From contig NZ_NHPP01000020.1 of NCBI RefSeq assembly GCF_002838835.1, forward strand, positions 24,467-88,466: a DNA stretch of 64,000 nt. The letters are read 5' to 3'. Below are positions 9,254-20,126 of this stretch, piece by piece. Below the pieces are notes generated by a model. The model saw nothing but the letters and a program-made list of their open reading frames with translations, ran no database searches and was not told where the DNA came from. This stretch comes from Siphonobacter sp. SORGH_AS_0500. Lineage in GTDB: Bacteria > Bacteroidota > Bacteroidia > Cytophagales > Spirosomataceae. Both the position numbers and the translations under genes were made by a program. The number at the start of each line of letters is the position of its first letter. Position 1 is the stretch's first letter.

Positions 9254-9537
9254 ATAACCTGGGATCTTCCGTTTCAAAGTCGAATCTGCAACAGACCTTC
9301 CTTTGATTTCGGAACGCAAAGGTAAGCTCTTATTTTACCTTTGTCAATACCTTTTCACACTTTCTTATAATTTTTATTTCAAGTCGCTAATGTTACCATT
9401 CTGTTATATATATTAGTTCTATGATGTTTTCTCCGTTAGAATACTTCACTACCTTAATCCCCAAAAACTGAAGAGTTGTTCTTCTTTGTAATAAAAGACT
9501 TAACCCTTCTTCAATCCCATTTGATAACAGGGTGCTA

Positions 9538-11796
9538 ATGAGTACTGTGGAACTTACGATTGACCTAGAGGCGGAACGCCAGGAAATACTGAAACGCTAC
9601 CGCAAACTTTTGCGGACAGCTAAACCTTTTTTGAAGGACAATGATGCCAAATTAATCAAGAAGGCATTTACGCTGGCCGCTGACGCCCATAAGGACATGC
9701 GACGCAAAACGGGGGAACCTTACATTTACCACCCCATTGCCGTTGCTCAGATTTGTGTGGAAGAAATCGGCTTAGGAACAACGGCCATCATCTGTGCTCT
9801 TATGCACGATGTGGTGGAAGATACCGACATTACACTGGATGATATTGAAGCCATGTTTGGGAACAAAGTGGCTAAGATCATTGATGGCTTAACTAAAATT
9901 GCTGGGATTTTTGAACAGGGAGCTTCGGCTCAGGCGGAAAACTTCCGCAAGCTGTTATTAACCCTTTCAGAAGATGTTCGGGTAATCCTCATCAAGCTCG
10001 CCGACCGTTTGCATAATATGCGGACACTCAGTTCGATGAGCCGGGATAAACAGCTAAAAATTGCTTCTGAGACTACGTATCTGTACGCTCCCCTCGCCCA
10101 CCGGCTGGGTTTGTATACGATCAAAACGGAGCTGGAAGATTTATACCTGAAGTATGCAGAGCCCAAGATTTATAAAGAAATCGCGGCAAAACTGAAGTCA
10201 ACCAAAACCCGGCGACAACAATTCATTCGGGAATTTATTCGGCCCATTGAGAAAGATCTTCGCAGTGAAAACATTCCCTTTATTATCAAAGGACGGCCCA
10301 AATCCATTCACTCGATCTGGAATAAAATTAAAAATCAGGGCAAAAGCTTCGAAGAGATTTATGATCTTTTTGCCATTCGGGTGATTATTGATTCTACCCC
10401 TGATCAGGAAAAGTCGCTTTGCTGGCGGGCTTATTCTATCGTAACGGATCATTATCGTCCTAACCCTGAGCGTCTCCGTGACTGGATTTCTAATCCACGG
10501 GCCAACGGTTATGAATCCTTGCATACCACCGTCATGAGTAGCTCTGGTCAGTGGGTGGAAGTGCAGGTTCGTTCCCGTCGGATGGATGAAATTGCCGAAA
10601 AAGGGTACGCCGCTCACTGGAAATACAAGGGGAACAACACTAACGTTAACGAAGGCATCGACGCCTGGCTGAATCAGGTTCGGGAAGTGCTGGAGCATAA
10701 TGATAGCTCAGCCATCGAGTTTATTAATGATTTCCGGGGCCATTTATTTCAGGATGAAGTCTTTGTCTTTACTCCCAAAGGCGACCTGAAAGTATTGCAG
10801 GCCGGCTCGACTGCTTTGGATTTTGCGTATTCCATTCACTCTCAAATTGGGTCACGCTGTCTGGGAGCCAAGGTCAATGGCAAACTCGTTGAGATTAGTC
10901 ATGTCCTGAAAAATGGCGATCAGGTAGAAATTTTAACTTCAACCAAGCAATCGCCCCGCGAGGATTGGCTGAAGTTTGTGATTACGACGAAAGCCCGGGC
11001 TAATATCAAAGAAGCCCTGAAGGAGATTAACCGTCAACATGTTAATGAAGGACGGGAAATGGTAAGCAAGAAGCTCAAAAACCTGGGTATTGACTTATCC
11101 TTTGACGTAACCAATCAGCTCCGGGCTTACTTCAACGCCCGCGACCCGAATGATTTATTCTACCGTTTCGGGAAAGGCTACCTGCATACAGATGATATTA
11201 AACGCTGGAAAATTGCCCGTGATACTCACAAGCGTGCTCTGGAAGCCAAAAACGTGCTTAACAATAGTAATGATGCTCAGGATAGCAAAACCATTGTTAA
11301 GGAATTAAAACGGGTACACGGCGACCGGCCCGATTCCGACATGCTGTTGATCGGCGAGGATATGGATAAGTTTGACTATACCCTTTCCGCCTGCTGTCAC
11401 CCCATTCCCGGCGATGAAGTTTTCGGTTTTGTAACGGTAAATGAAGGCATTAAAATTCATAAAACTACCTGTAAAAACGCCCGTGAGTTACTTTCTACCC
11501 ATGGCAACCGGGTGATTAAAGCCAAATGGTCAAGCCAGTTAGTAGCCTTTCTGGCGGGTATTCGCATTAAGGGAACCGATCGGGTGGGTCTGGTAAATGA
11601 TGTGACCAAGGTCATTTCTAAAGAGCACAAAGTGAATATGCGGTCAATTATTGTGGATACTAACGAAGGTGGAATTTTTGACGGAAAAATTAAGTTATAC
11701 GTCCACGACACCGAGCATTTGAATACGCTGATTTCGAAATTGAAAAAAGTAAAAGGCGTATTCGAGGTTTTGCGTTTTGAATATTCTGAAAATTAA
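9538..11796 (+). CDS. Bifunctional (p)ppGpp synthetase/hydrolase (Rel/SpoT)
   Basis: 752 residues from the ATG at 9538; a GTG two codons upstream is less likely. Long RelA-SpoT homologue that makes and degrades the alarmone (p)ppGpp. The HD hydrolase domain is present (YHPIAVAQ; ALMHDVVEDT), as are the synthetase domain (KGRPKSIHSIWNK; YDLFAIRVII; RANGYESLHT), a TGS domain (VFVFTPKGDLKVL) and a C-terminal ACT domain. Both active sites look intact, so it is probably bifunctional. Followed in the same direction by a Fur-type gene and purA. Confidence 0.95.
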   Translation: MSTVELTIDLEAERQEILKRYRKLLRTAKPFLKDNDAKLIKKAFTLAADAHKDMRRKTGEPYIYHPIAVAQICVEEIGLGTTAIICALMHDVVEDTDITLDDIEAMFGNKVAKIIDGLTKIAGIFEQGASAQAENFRKLLLTLSEDVRVILIKLADRLHNMRTLSSMSRDKQLKIASETTYLYAPLAHRLGLYTIKTELEDLYLKYAEPKIYKEIAAKLKSTKTRRQQFIREFIRPIEKDLRSENIPFIIKGRPKSIHSIWNKIKNQGKSFEEIYDLFAIRVIIDSTPDQEKSLCWRAYSIVTDHYRPNPERLRDWISNPRANGYESLHTTVMSSSGQWVEVQVRSRRMDEIAEKGYAAHWKYKGNNTNVNEGIDAWLNQVREVLEHNDSSAIEFINDFRGHLFQDEVFVFTPKGDLKVLQAGSTALDFAYSIHSQIGSRCLGAKVNGKLVEISHVLKNGDQVEILTSTKQSPREDWLKFVITTKARANIKEALKEINRQHVNEGREMVSKKLKNLGIDLSFDVTNQLRAYFNARDPNDLFYRFGKGYLHTDDIKRWKIARDTHKRALEAKNVLNNSNDAQDSKTIVKELKRVHGDRPDSDMLLIGEDMDKFDYTLSACCHPIPGDEVFGFVTVNEGIKIHKTTCKNARELLSTHGNRVIKAKWSSQLVAFLAGIRIKGTDRVGLVNDVTKVISKEHKVNMRSIIVDTNEGGIFDGKIKLYVHDTEHLNTLISKLKKVKGVFEVLRFEYSEN

Positions 11797-11941
11797 GCAG
11801 CTATTCTAACCTCCTCACTACTGAATTATTCATCCAAACTACCACGGACAGGGCTATAATGAATCTAAATTCTTAAGGAGTTGACAATTCTCTGAGATAA
11901 AGTCCCAAAATGCCCTTTCTTTGCACTTTATTCTGAAAACA

Positions 11942-12442
11942 ATGCCTCTTAACGAATCGAGTTTTACGACGGTGAGGCAGATCTTCACCGCGTTTCTGGA
12001 AAATAAAGGTCTTCGTAAAACCCCCGAACGTTTTGCGATTCTGGAGGAGATTTATTCTCGCGACGACCATTTTGACGTAGAAGAACTCTACGTTTCCATG
12101 AAGAACAAAAAGTACCAGGTTTCCAGGGCAACCGTCTACAATACCCTTGATGTATTGGTAGAATGTAACCTCGTAACCAAACACCAATTCGGTAAAAACC
12201 AGGCTCAGTACGAAAAATCATATGGCCGTCGCCAGCACGATCACCTGATCTGCACCGACTGTCACCACGTAACTGAATTCTGCGATCCTCGGGTGCAGAA
12301 CATCCAGAACATGGTGGGTGATATGATGCAATCGAACATCATGCACCACAGCCTGATTTTCTACGGGTCTTGTACCAAGCAGAATTGCGAGAATCGTAAA
12401 TCAATGCTCACAGGGCAGCCTTACGCCCTAACGAACGAATAA
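11942..12442 (+). CDS. Fur-family transcriptional regulator
   Basis: 166 residues from ATG 11942 (an in-frame TTG 21 bp upstream is rejected). A winged helix ([34 protein letters not shown]) is followed by a dimerisation/metal domain with [17 protein letters not shown] and, near the C terminus, a GSCTKQNC pair, consistent with a structural zinc site. Fur, PerR and Zur cannot be separated by eye. It lies between the alarmone synthase gene and purA, with a terminator after it, so it is probably transcribed alone. Confidence 0.9.
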   Translation: MPLNESSFTTVRQIFTAFLENKGLRKTPERFAILEEIYSRDDHFDVEELYVSMKNKKYQVSRATVYNTLDVLVECNLVTKHQFGKNQAQYEKSYGRRQHDHLICTDCHHVTEFCDPRVQNIQNMVGDMMQSNIMHHSLIFYGSCTKQNCENRKSMLTGQPYALTNE

Positions 12443-12458
12443 TACGGGTCAGCACTAC

Positions 12459-12488
12459 ATCCGGCTTCACAAACGAAGCCGGATTTTT
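12459..12488 (+). terminator. Terminator of the Fur-family gene
   Basis: Perfect 10-bp stem ATCCGGCTTC / GAAGCCGGAT with a 6-base loop and a T4-G-T tail. It separates the regulator from purA. Confidence 0.8.
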
Positions 12489-12518
12489 GTGTTTACTCTC
12501 TAAATTTCAAATTGTACA

Positions 12519-13808
12519 ATGAAAGTTGACGTATTGCTGGGCCTTCAATGGGGCGACGAAGGCAAAGGGAAAATTGTGGATGTGTTAGCTCCACAATATC
12601 AGGTAGTAGCCCGTTTTCAGGGAGGTCCCAATGCTGGACACACACTGGAATTCGAAGGAAAGAAGCACGTATTGCACCAGATTCCTTCGGGTGTGTTCCG
12701 TTCCGAAGTTCTGAATATCATTGGAAACGGTCTGGTACTGGATCCTATCGTATTCAAGAAAGAAATTGAAGGTCTGAGCGAAAAGTTCGGTATGGATCTG
12801 ACCAAGAACCTGCTGATTTCTAAAAAAACCGCCATTATTCTTCCTTCGCACCGCCTGTTGGACGCGGCTTACGAAAAAGCGAAGGGTGACTCTAAAATTG
12901 GTTCAACTCTGCGTGGCATTGGTCCTACTTATACGGACAAAGTATCTCGTCAGGGTCTACGCGTGGGTGACGTGCTTTCGCCAAACTTTCAGGAGAAATA
13001 CAACCGCCTGGTAGACACGCATAAAATGATTCTGGGCTTCTATAATTTTGAATACGATCTTGCAGAAGCCGAACAGCAATTCTTTGACTCCATCGAATTC
13101 TTGAAGCAATTTAAACTGGAAGAAACAGAATACGTCATTAATCAGGCCATCTCTGAAGGTAAGACCATTCTGGCGGAAGGGGCTCAGGGTTCTCTATTAG
13201 ATATTGATTTTGGTTCGTATCCTTTTGTAACGAGCTCTACGACAACGACTGCTGGGGTTTGCACCGGCTTGGGTGTTGCTCCTAAAAATGTAGGCGAAGT
13301 ATACGGAATCTTTAAAGCTTACTGTACTCGCGTAGGAAGTGGTCCATTCCCTACGGAATTGAACGACGAAGTAGGCGAACGCATCCGTCAGGAAGGCCGT
13401 GAGTTTGGAGCTACTACGGGTCGTTCCCGCCGGACGGGCTGGCTGGATTTACCTGCCCTCAAGTACGCCATGATGATCAACGGGGTTACGCAATTGATCA
13501 TGATGAAAGTAGACGTATTGAATATTTTCGACGAAATCAAGGTTTGTACGCATTACCAATTGCCTGACGGCACGGTAACTGAACAGATTCCTCATGATTT
13601 GAACGACATTGAAGTAACGCCCGTTTACAAAACCTTTAAAGGCTGGCAAACGGATCTGAGCAGTTACCACTGCTACGATGAGTTACCCGCCGAACTTTCA
13701 GCGTACATCAGCTTCCTGGAAGAGGATTTAAAATTACCCATTAGCTTTATCTCTACAGGCCCTGACCGTGAAGCCATTATTCACCGGGAATCTCAACTGA
13801 GTGCGTAA
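12519..13808 (+). CDS. purA: Adenylosuccinate synthase
   Basis: 429 residues, full length. It condenses IMP with aspartate using GTP in the first committed step to AMP. Seen: the N-terminal GTP-binding GLQWGDEGKGKIVD with the catalytic Asp, GGPNAGHT, GSTLRGIGPTY, the ATTGRSRRTGWLD IMP/GTP site, and STGPDREAI near the end. Followed by an exceptionally long terminator hairpin. PurA is inhibited by ppGpp in other bacteria, which makes the nearby Rel gene a noteworthy neighbour, though no operon is seen. Confidence 0.97.
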   Translation: MKVDVLLGLQWGDEGKGKIVDVLAPQYQVVARFQGGPNAGHTLEFEGKKHVLHQIPSGVFRSEVLNIIGNGLVLDPIVFKKEIEGLSEKFGMDLTKNLLISKKTAIILPSHRLLDAAYEKAKGDSKIGSTLRGIGPTYTDKVSRQGLRVGDVLSPNFQEKYNRLVDTHKMILGFYNFEYDLAEAEQQFFDSIEFLKQFKLEETEYVINQAISEGKTILAEGAQGSLLDIDFGSYPFVTSSTTTTAGVCTGLGVAPKNVGEVYGIFKAYCTRVGSGPFPTELNDEVGERIRQEGREFGATTGRSRRTGWLDLPALKYAMMINGVTQLIMMKVDVLNIFDEIKVCTHYQLPDGTVTEQIPHDLNDIEVTPVYKTFKGWQTDLSSYHCYDELPAELSAYISFLEEDLKLPISFISTGPDREAIIHRESQLSA

Positions 13809-13841
13809 GCATCGTGAGTTTTGAGTTTAGGGTTTTGAGTT

Positions 13842-13890
13842 AAAAAGAGAAGCCCTTTCCTGAATGATTCAGGAAAGGGCTTCTCTTTTT
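13842..13890 (+). terminator. purA terminator with 23-bp perfect stem
   Basis: The arm 13842-13864 (AAAAAGAGAAGCCC...TGAA) pairs perfectly with 13868-13890 around a 3-base loop TGA, ending in T5. Confidence 0.85.
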
Positions 13891-13931
13891 GTATACACTC
13901 TTTTGAATCTACAATCCGAAAGCCATCTGTA

Positions 13932-14204
13932 AGGGATTTATAATCCCTAAAGTAACGCTGACCGCCTCTTACCTAGACGCGATTTCATCGCGTCTCTACT
14001 TGAAATGCTTGATTGTATCTTTTCGGATTGACAGCCATCCGCCCTGGTTGGTGTCCTCACCAAACACTATGCTTTTTATATTGATGGCTGGTGAGGACAC
14101 CAGCAGGGTGGGAAAATCAAACAGAAACCCCGGATTAGCATCCGGGGCTATCCAGCCTGGGTCCATCCAGACCGGGGCTACCCATATTGAACCCCGCTGG
14201 GGTT
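13932..14204. repeat. Cluster of intergenic palindromes
   Basis: The purA-leuS spacer (about 770 bp, no gene) holds at least five small palindromes: AGGGATT-TAT-AATCCCT (13932-13948), AGACGCGAT-TTC-ATCGCGTCT (13975-13995), GGTGTCCTCACC at 14050 with its complement at 14090, CCCCGGAT-TAGC-ATCCGGGG (14128-14147) and AACCCC-GCT-GGGGTT (14190-14204). The last two types recur at 35.7-35.8 kb. No coding signal is seen; the one long frame through here is explained by the repeats. Confidence 0.75.
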
Positions 14205-14255
14205 ATTATTCCCATTTCCAAACGTCTTACCTACCTTTATGGGTTTTCCCTTTCT

Positions 14256-14409
14256 AAACTGAAAACTGAAAACTGAAAACTGAAAACTGAAAACTGAAAA
14301 CTGAAAACTGAAAACTGAAAACTCAAAACTCAAAACTCAAAACTCAAAACTCAAAACTCAAAACTGAAAACTCAAAACCGCAGCGGCGGCCGCTCAAAAC
14401 TCAAAACCC
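14256..14409. repeat. Heptanucleotide tandem array
   Basis: About 20 units of 7 bp, first AAACTGA then AAACTCA variants, in a 154-bp block. It is interrupted near its end by a GC-rich insert (14379-14394) containing GCGGCCGC. Similar GTTTTGAGT words occur just after purA at 13814-13840. Confidence 0.9.
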
Positions 14410-14480
14410 ATACAAACAAAAAACCTCAGCATTACCGAGGTCTTTCTGCCTAACCATTAAACATTTCAACTTAAACACTA

Positions 14481-14521
14481 AAGCCGGAAGGCCTCTTGCT
14501 TTTGAAGAGACGATCCGGCTT
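14481..14521 (-). terminator. Hairpin after leuS
   Basis: AAGCCGGA and TCCGGCTT enclose an inner CTCTT / AAGAG pair about 60 bp past the leuS stop. The T tract on the minus strand is short (TTTAGTGTTT), so the terminator call is moderate. Confidence 0.5.
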
Positions 14522-14578
14522 GGGTATTACTCTTAGTTCTGAAATAAAAAATATTTAATTTCGGGATAGTACAGGATA

Positions 14579-17362
14579 CTAGATCACGACGTTAACGATT
14601 CGCTTTGGTACAACGACTACCTTTTTCGGAGTCTTCCCTTCGAGCCATCTGATCACCGTTTCATTCGCTAATACCTCAGCTTCAATCTCTTTCGGATTCG
14701 CGTCAGCGGGGAACGTTAAGGTTGTTCTTACTTTACCATTAATCTGAACGGGATATTCAAAGGAATTCTCTACCAGATACGAAGCATTGAATTCAGGGAA
14801 ACTTTGCGTAGTTACCGTTCCGGGTTCATTACCTAAAGCCGCCCATAACTCTTCACTAATGTGCGGAGCAAAAGGAGCCAGAATGCGTACAAAGTCAGCC
14901 AGAATAGCTTTTTTGTGGCATTTCAGCGTGGTTAACTCATTGGCAAGTACCATGAAAGCCGGAACTGACGTATTGAATGAAAGTACTTCAATGTCCTCTC
15001 CTACTTTCTTAATGGCCTTGTGTAAAACCTTGAGTTCTTCCGCCGTAGGCTGGTCTTCCGTAACCAGATATTTACCCGTCTGATCTTCGTAGAATAAACG
15101 CCAAAGTTTACGCAGGAAATTGAACGTTCCACTGATTCCGTTGGTATTCCAGGGTTTGGAATCCGTCAGCGGGCCCAGGAACATTTCGTACAGACGTAAG
15201 GTATCAGCACCGTATTTCTCAACGATGTCATCCGGGTTTACTACGTTGAACTTCGACTTTGACATCTTTTCAACTTCCCAGCCACACACGTATTTGCCAT
15301 CTTCCAGGATAAACACGGCATCGGCGGGAACATCCGTACGTGAAGACTTGAATTTCTCAATGTCCAGCACATCCTGATCTACGATATTTACGTCTACGTG
15401 CAATGGCGTTACTTCGTACTGATTTTTCAGGCCCGCACTCACAAACGTTACCGGATTTGATTCTTTCACCCGATACACAAAATTCGAGCGACCCTGAATC
15501 ATGCCCTGATTCACCAGTTTCTTCGCAAATTCTTCCTGCTCGGCTACGCCAATATCTTTCAGGAATTTGTTCCAGAAACGAGAGTATAGCAAGTGGCCCG
15601 TGGCATGTTCCGAACCTCCCACGTATAAATCAACCCCTTTCCAGTATTGAATCGCTTCTTTCGACGCCAGTTCGTTCTCGTTTTTCGGATCCATATACCG
15701 GAACCAATACCAGGACGAACCCGCCCAACCGGGCATGGTGCTTAATTCATATTCGTATTCACCCTTATACTTCCAATCAGTAGCACGGCCCAGTGGCGGC
15801 TCACCCGTTTCGGTAGGCAGGTATTTGTCAACCGCGGGTAACTCCAGCGGCAGGTCATTTTCGTCCAACAGATAAGGCAATCCGTCCTTGAAGTAAACCG
15901 GAACCGGTTCCCCCCAATACCGCTGCCGACTAAACACGGCGTCACGCATTCGGTAATTGGTTTTGCCTTTACCTAATCCCCGTTCTTCCAGCCATGCGAT
16001 TAAGGTTGCCGTAGCTTCCTTATATCCCATGCCGTTAATGATACCGGAATTAATATAGGATCCCTCTTTTGTAGCATCAGCCTGCTCACCGATCCCTTTC
16101 TGAGCATCCAGAATCGGTATAATCGGTAAGCCAAAATGGGTCGCGAAATTCCAGTCCCGCTGATCGCCGGAAGGAACGCCCATGACGGCTCCCGTTCCAT
16201 AGCCTGCCAATACGTAATCGGCCAGATAAATAGGGACTTTCTCTTCGTTAAATGGATTAACAACGTAGCTACCCGTAAATACCCCAGAAACCTTCTTCAC
16301 TTCCATCATCCGATCCAGTTCGGAACGGCGTTTGGTCGCATTTACATATTCTTCGACGGCTTCTTTTTGCTCAGGAGTAGTCAGCTCAGGCACTAATTCA
16401 TGCTCGGGAGCGATTACCATGAAGCTTACGCCATAAATTGTATCTACGCGAGTGGTGAATACTTCGATGGTCTGATCTTTGCCTTCCACCTGAAACTTCA
16501 CACTGGCTCCGTACGAACGTCCAATCCAGTTCCGCTGCTGTTCTTTGATAGACTCCGACCAATCGATGGTTTCCAATCCATCAATCAGGCGGTTGGCATA
16601 CGCTGTAATTCGCATCATCCATTGACGCATCAGCTTCTTCTCGACGGGATAACCACCCCGTTCCGAAACACCGTCTTTTACTTCATCATTGGCCAGAACG
16701 GTTCCTAAGGCTGGGCACCAGTTTACCACGGCATCCGCCAAATACGTCAGGCGATATTTCAGAGTGATTTCGTATTGCTCCGTTTCGCTTTTGGCATTCC
16801 ATTCTTCCGCCGTAAACGTTGGTACGTCTTCGTCGCAAACGGCATTCACCGCTTTCGAACCTCCTTCGGCAAACGCCTTTGTCAGCGAAGAAATAGGTAA
16901 AGCTTTGTCCGCGTCTTTATCGTAATAGTGATTGAACAACTGCATGAAAATCCACTGCGTCCATTTGTAATAATCAGCATTGGACGTGCGAACTTCCCGG
17001 CTCCAGTCAAAGCTGAAACCTACGTTTTTCAATTGCTCAATGTATCGGTTAATATTCTGTTCAGTCGTAATGGCAGGATGTTGCCCCGTCTGAATGGCGT
17101 ACTGCTCGGCGGGAAGGCCAAAGCTGTCAAAACCCATCGGATGCAGCACGTTATATCCTTTCATCCGCTTGTAACGGCTGAAAATATCACTGGCGATGTA
17201 TCCCAGCGGGTGACCTACGTGTAAGCCAGCCCCAGAAGGATACGGGAACATATCCAGAACGTAATACTTGGGTTTGTCGGTTTGATCTTCAACGCGGTAA
17301 GTCTGGTTTTTCTCCCAGAATTCCTGCCATTTTTTCTCGATATCGCGAAAAGCGTACTCCAT
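14579..17362 (-). CDS. leuS: Leucyl-tRNA synthetase
   Basis: 927 residues, a class I synthetase. The HIGH motif is HVGH (48-51) in [15 protein letters not shown] and the KMSKS loop is [10 protein letters not shown]. Between them lie the CP1 editing domain ([30 protein letters not shown], with the editing Asp) and a leucyl-specific insertion. The C-terminal anticodon-binding and tail regions are complete. Bacterial-type length. The protein ends in NVVI shortly before the hairpin. Confidence 0.97.
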   Translation of the reverse strand: MEYAFRDIEKKWQEFWEKNQTYRVEDQTDKPKYYVLDMFPYPSGAGLHVGHPLGYIASDIFSRYKRMKGYNVLHPMGFDSFGLPAEQYAIQTGQHPAITTEQNINRYIEQLKNVGFSFDWSREVRTSNADYYKWTQWIFMQLFNHYYDKDADKALPISSLTKAFAEGGSKAVNAVCDEDVPTFTAEEWNAKSETEQYEITLKYRLTYLADAVVNWCPALGTVLANDEVKDGVSERGGYPVEKKLMRQWMMRITAYANRLIDGLETIDWSESIKEQQRNWIGRSYGASVKFQVEGKDQTIEVFTTRVDTIYGVSFMVIAPEHELVPELTTPEQKEAVEEYVNATKRRSELDRMMEVKKVSGVFTGSYVVNPFNEEKVPIYLADYVLAGYGTGAVMGVPSGDQRDWNFATHFGLPIIPILDAQKGIGEQADATKEGSYINSGIINGMGYKEATATLIAWLEERGLGKGKTNYRMRDAVFSRQRYWGEPVPVYFKDGLPYLLDENDLPLELPAVDKYLPTETGEPPLGRATDWKYKGEYEYELSTMPGWAGSSWYWFRYMDPKNENELASKEAIQYWKGVDLYVGGSEHATGHLLYSRFWNKFLKDIGVAEQEEFAKKLVNQGMIQGRSNFVYRVKESNPVTFVSAGLKNQYEVTPLHVDVNIVDQDVLDIEKFKSSRTDVPADAVFILEDGKYVCGWEVEKMSKSKFNVVNPDDIVEKYGADTLRLYEMFLGPLTDSKPWNTNGISGTFNFLRKLWRLFYEDQTGKYLVTEDQPTAEELKVLHKAIKKVGEDIEVLSFNTSVPAFMVLANELTTLKCHKKAILADFVRILAPFAPHISEELWAALGNEPGTVTTQSFPEFNASYLVENSFEYPVQINGKVRTTLTFPADANPKEIEAEVLANETVIRWLEGKTPKKVVVVPKRIVNVVI

Positions 17363-17511
17363 TTGTTCAGTTATCAGTTGACGGTTACCTCTTCGGAAAG
17401 AGATAACGGTTTTCGAGCCGCAAAAGTAGGCAATTTTAAGGGGAGAACCGTGTCCCTCTGATGAATCTTAAGCGGACGTGAAAGTATTCCTTCAAAAGAG
17501 AAACTTGACTT

Positions 17512-19905
17512 TTAGGCAGCAGTATGCTCCAGATGGGTTAATACGCCCTTAATTTCCGCCATCGTTACCGTACCGCCCAATGCCTTTTGAATCTTCTTTA
17601 ATGATCGCTGATTCGTTTCGGTTACATACTCCAAAATGAGGGTAATGTTCCGGCGGCTAAATACATCATAGATATCCAGTTTGCCCGTGCCAATGTATTC
17701 GATCAGATAGTCTTCAACGGTTTCTACCTCAAGACTTAGGGCAGTGGCTATCGCTTCGGTATTGATTCCATCCCGATAATAACGCAAAACTTCTGCTTTC
17801 GGATTTACCTTTTCGGCTGTAGCCGTTTCTTTAACGATCTCATTTTTAACACAATATTCTTGAATAATCGTAATAATTTCCTCCCCAAACTCTTTCACCT
17901 TAGCCTTTCCAATGCCTTTTATTTTACCTAACTCTTCCAAAGTTACCGGCAACTGTTCAGTAATATCAGTCAATGATTTATGAGCCAGGATTTGAAACTC
18001 CATCACGTCTTTTTCATACGCTTTATTATCCCGCCATTCTTTAAGCTGATAGTATAAGGCTTGATGGGTATAGCCTTTCACTGCCTCCTTCCCTTTCGGT
18101 AATTGAATCATTCCTTTGAATTCAATGTCAGCATTAGCCTTAATCTTCAATAATTCATTGATCTGAAGGTTACCCATGCCGGATTCCAACATCTTTTTCT
18201 TGATAAATAAAAGGCGTTGTAATTTTTCCAGGGCTTCATGAAAGGTCTTCTTAATGGACTGATTATCCGTTTTCACCTCCAGCTTTTGGCTTTCCAGAAA
18301 TAACCCCGTCTCCAATTTATCGAAGAAATAAGTAGACGCTTTCTGAACCCGTTCAATAACCGCAGGTTCTTCTTCCGGCAGGTTCGTTTTTTTAGAGAAC
18401 AAAGTGATTAACTGACGAATGAATTTTTCGGATACCTCCTGTATTTCAATCATCGTCTGCCCCATCTGCTGAACTACAGCGGCATCAAACCAGATTTCAG
18501 TGGTTAAAGCCTTCAAAGACTGATACGCGTAGATTAATTCGTTGAATGTGAACAGCTCTTTTATTACCTTTTCCTGAAAACTAATCTTCTCCGTTAACAA
18601 CTGCTGAGCCGTTGGTTTATCTTTTTCCGCCTGCCGACTGTAAGCCGAAACTACCCCATCCGTCCGTACGCTTCGACTGCTAATGGGGCTACTTAAGACC
18701 ATGCCTTCCAAACTTTTGCAGCGACTCAAAGCCACATACACCTGACCATGAGCGAAGGATAAATTTGCATCAATGATGGCTTTTTCGAAGGTTAAACCCT
18801 GACTTTTATGAATAGTAATAGCCCAGGCCAGCTTGAGAGGGTATTGGGTAAACGTACCAATGATCTGTTCTTCGATCTCCTTGGTTTTTTCGTTCAAAAC
18901 GTATTTTACGTTCGTCCACTCGACAGGTTCTACGGCAATTTCGGCGTAATCGTCCTTGCCTTTGACGTAAATAATGTTGTCAACGATGCGGGTTACTTTA
19001 CCGATTTTTCCGTTGAAGTATAACTTATCCCGGGAGGAATCATTCTTCACAAACATGACCTGAGCATTGATCTTCAAGCCTAGCTTCAACTCCGTAGGAT
19101 ACGCATTCGGAAATTCATCTTTTATCTCCGCATCAAAGGTTTTTAATGAACCCTGCAATTCATCCAGTTTCGTTCTATTAATCTTCTGAGCGGAAGCATT
19201 ATGAGTCGATAAGGTGATGTAACCTTCCTCGTCGGCAGGTTTAAAATCCGGGATATACCGCTGATTTAAAAGATCTAAACTTTCACGATTCAGTCGATTT
19301 TCCCGAACCTGATTCAATAACTCTACAAAAACGGGTTCCGACTGACGATAGATATGCGTTAACTCAATCCGAACGGGATGGGTCTTCTGTAAAGCTTTGC
19401 TACCAAAGAAATAAATTGTCTGATAATGGGGTCGCAATAACTCCCATTCCTCGTCACTGATTACCGGAGATAACTGATGTAAATCCCCAATCATTACCAA
19501 TTGGGTTCCGCCGAACGGAAGGCTCCGGTTTTTATACTTTCGCAGTACTTCATCGATCCCATCCAGTACATCTGCCCGCACCATGCTGATTTCGTCAATC
19601 ACCAGCACATCCAGACTTTTAATCAGATTAATCCGCTCTTTGGTAAATCCCGTTTGCCGCTGATTTTTCCCATCGGGAATGTAAGGCGTAAAAGGTAACT
19701 GGAAGAAAGAGTGAATGGTCACACCACCCGCATTTATCGCAGCAACCCCTGTCGGAGCAACCACTACCATTCGCTTTAGTAAATTCTTTTTAAGGTTATG
19801 CAGAAACGTAGTTTTCCCGGTACCGGCTTTGCCCGTCAGAAAAACGTTTTTATTCGTAAAGTGTATAAACTCGGTGGCTAACTCCAGGGGATTGAGTTGT
19901 TCCAT
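17512..19905 (-). CDS. Pif1/RecD-like helicase with HRDC and HTH domains
   Basis: 797 residues. The N-terminal SF1B helicase core (about 1-430) has Walker A in LTGKAGTGKTTF, motif Ia VVAPTGVAAINAGG, Walker B LVIDEISMV, and late motifs WAITIHKSQGLTF and YVALSRC. After a helical linker come an HRDC domain (about 615-680, LGKIKGIGKAKVKEFG) and a C-terminal RecQ-associated HTH (about 695-795). This order is a common Bacteroidota helicase of genome maintenance. Monocistronic; a 220-bp spacer with no visible feature precedes the next gene. Confidence 0.88.
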   Translation of the reverse strand: MEQLNPLELATEFIHFTNKNVFLTGKAGTGKTTFLHNLKKNLLKRMVVVAPTGVAAINAGGVTIHSFFQLPFTPYIPDGKNQRQTGFTKERINLIKSLDVLVIDEISMVRADVLDGIDEVLRKYKNRSLPFGGTQLVMIGDLHQLSPVISDEEWELLRPHYQTIYFFGSKALQKTHPVRIELTHIYRQSEPVFVELLNQVRENRLNRESLDLLNQRYIPDFKPADEEGYITLSTHNASAQKINRTKLDELQGSLKTFDAEIKDEFPNAYPTELKLGLKINAQVMFVKNDSSRDKLYFNGKIGKVTRIVDNIIYVKGKDDYAEIAVEPVEWTNVKYVLNEKTKEIEEQIIGTFTQYPLKLAWAITIHKSQGLTFEKAIIDANLSFAHGQVYVALSRCKSLEGMVLSSPISSRSVRTDGVVSAYSRQAEKDKPTAQQLLTEKISFQEKVIKELFTFNELIYAYQSLKALTTEIWFDAAVVQQMGQTMIEIQEVSEKFIRQLITLFSKKTNLPEEEPAVIERVQKASTYFFDKLETGLFLESQKLEVKTDNQSIKKTFHEALEKLQRLLFIKKKMLESGMGNLQINELLKIKANADIEFKGMIQLPKGKEAVKGYTHQALYYQLKEWRDNKAYEKDVMEFQILAHKSLTDITEQLPVTLEELGKIKGIGKAKVKEFGEEIITIIQEYCVKNEIVKETATAEKVNPKAEVLRYYRDGINTEAIATALSLEVETVEDYLIEYIGTGKLDIYDVFSRRNITLILEYVTETNQRSLKKIQKALGGTVTMAEIKGVLTHLEHTAA

Positions 19906-20126
19906 GTAATAGCAATCAGACTGATTTTTAAGTATAAAATACTAAATTGGTTCTTTCTAGGAGAATGTTCCAAACCGTTTATGAAGTCTTTGCGTTCGTT
20001 TGTTTTTTTCTTTTCATTCAAACGTACCTAAACTTCTATATTCCTTTATAATTCTGTAACTTACAGATACTCTCCCGCTTACCTGTCCATTTTCAGATCT
20101 ATATCCATTTCGAAACTGCTACGCTT

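Noticed and set aside
14000..14257. 85-codon open frame in the purA-leuS spacer
   Set aside because: It runs through palindromic and tandem repeats, has no recognisable protein features and no ribosome binding site.
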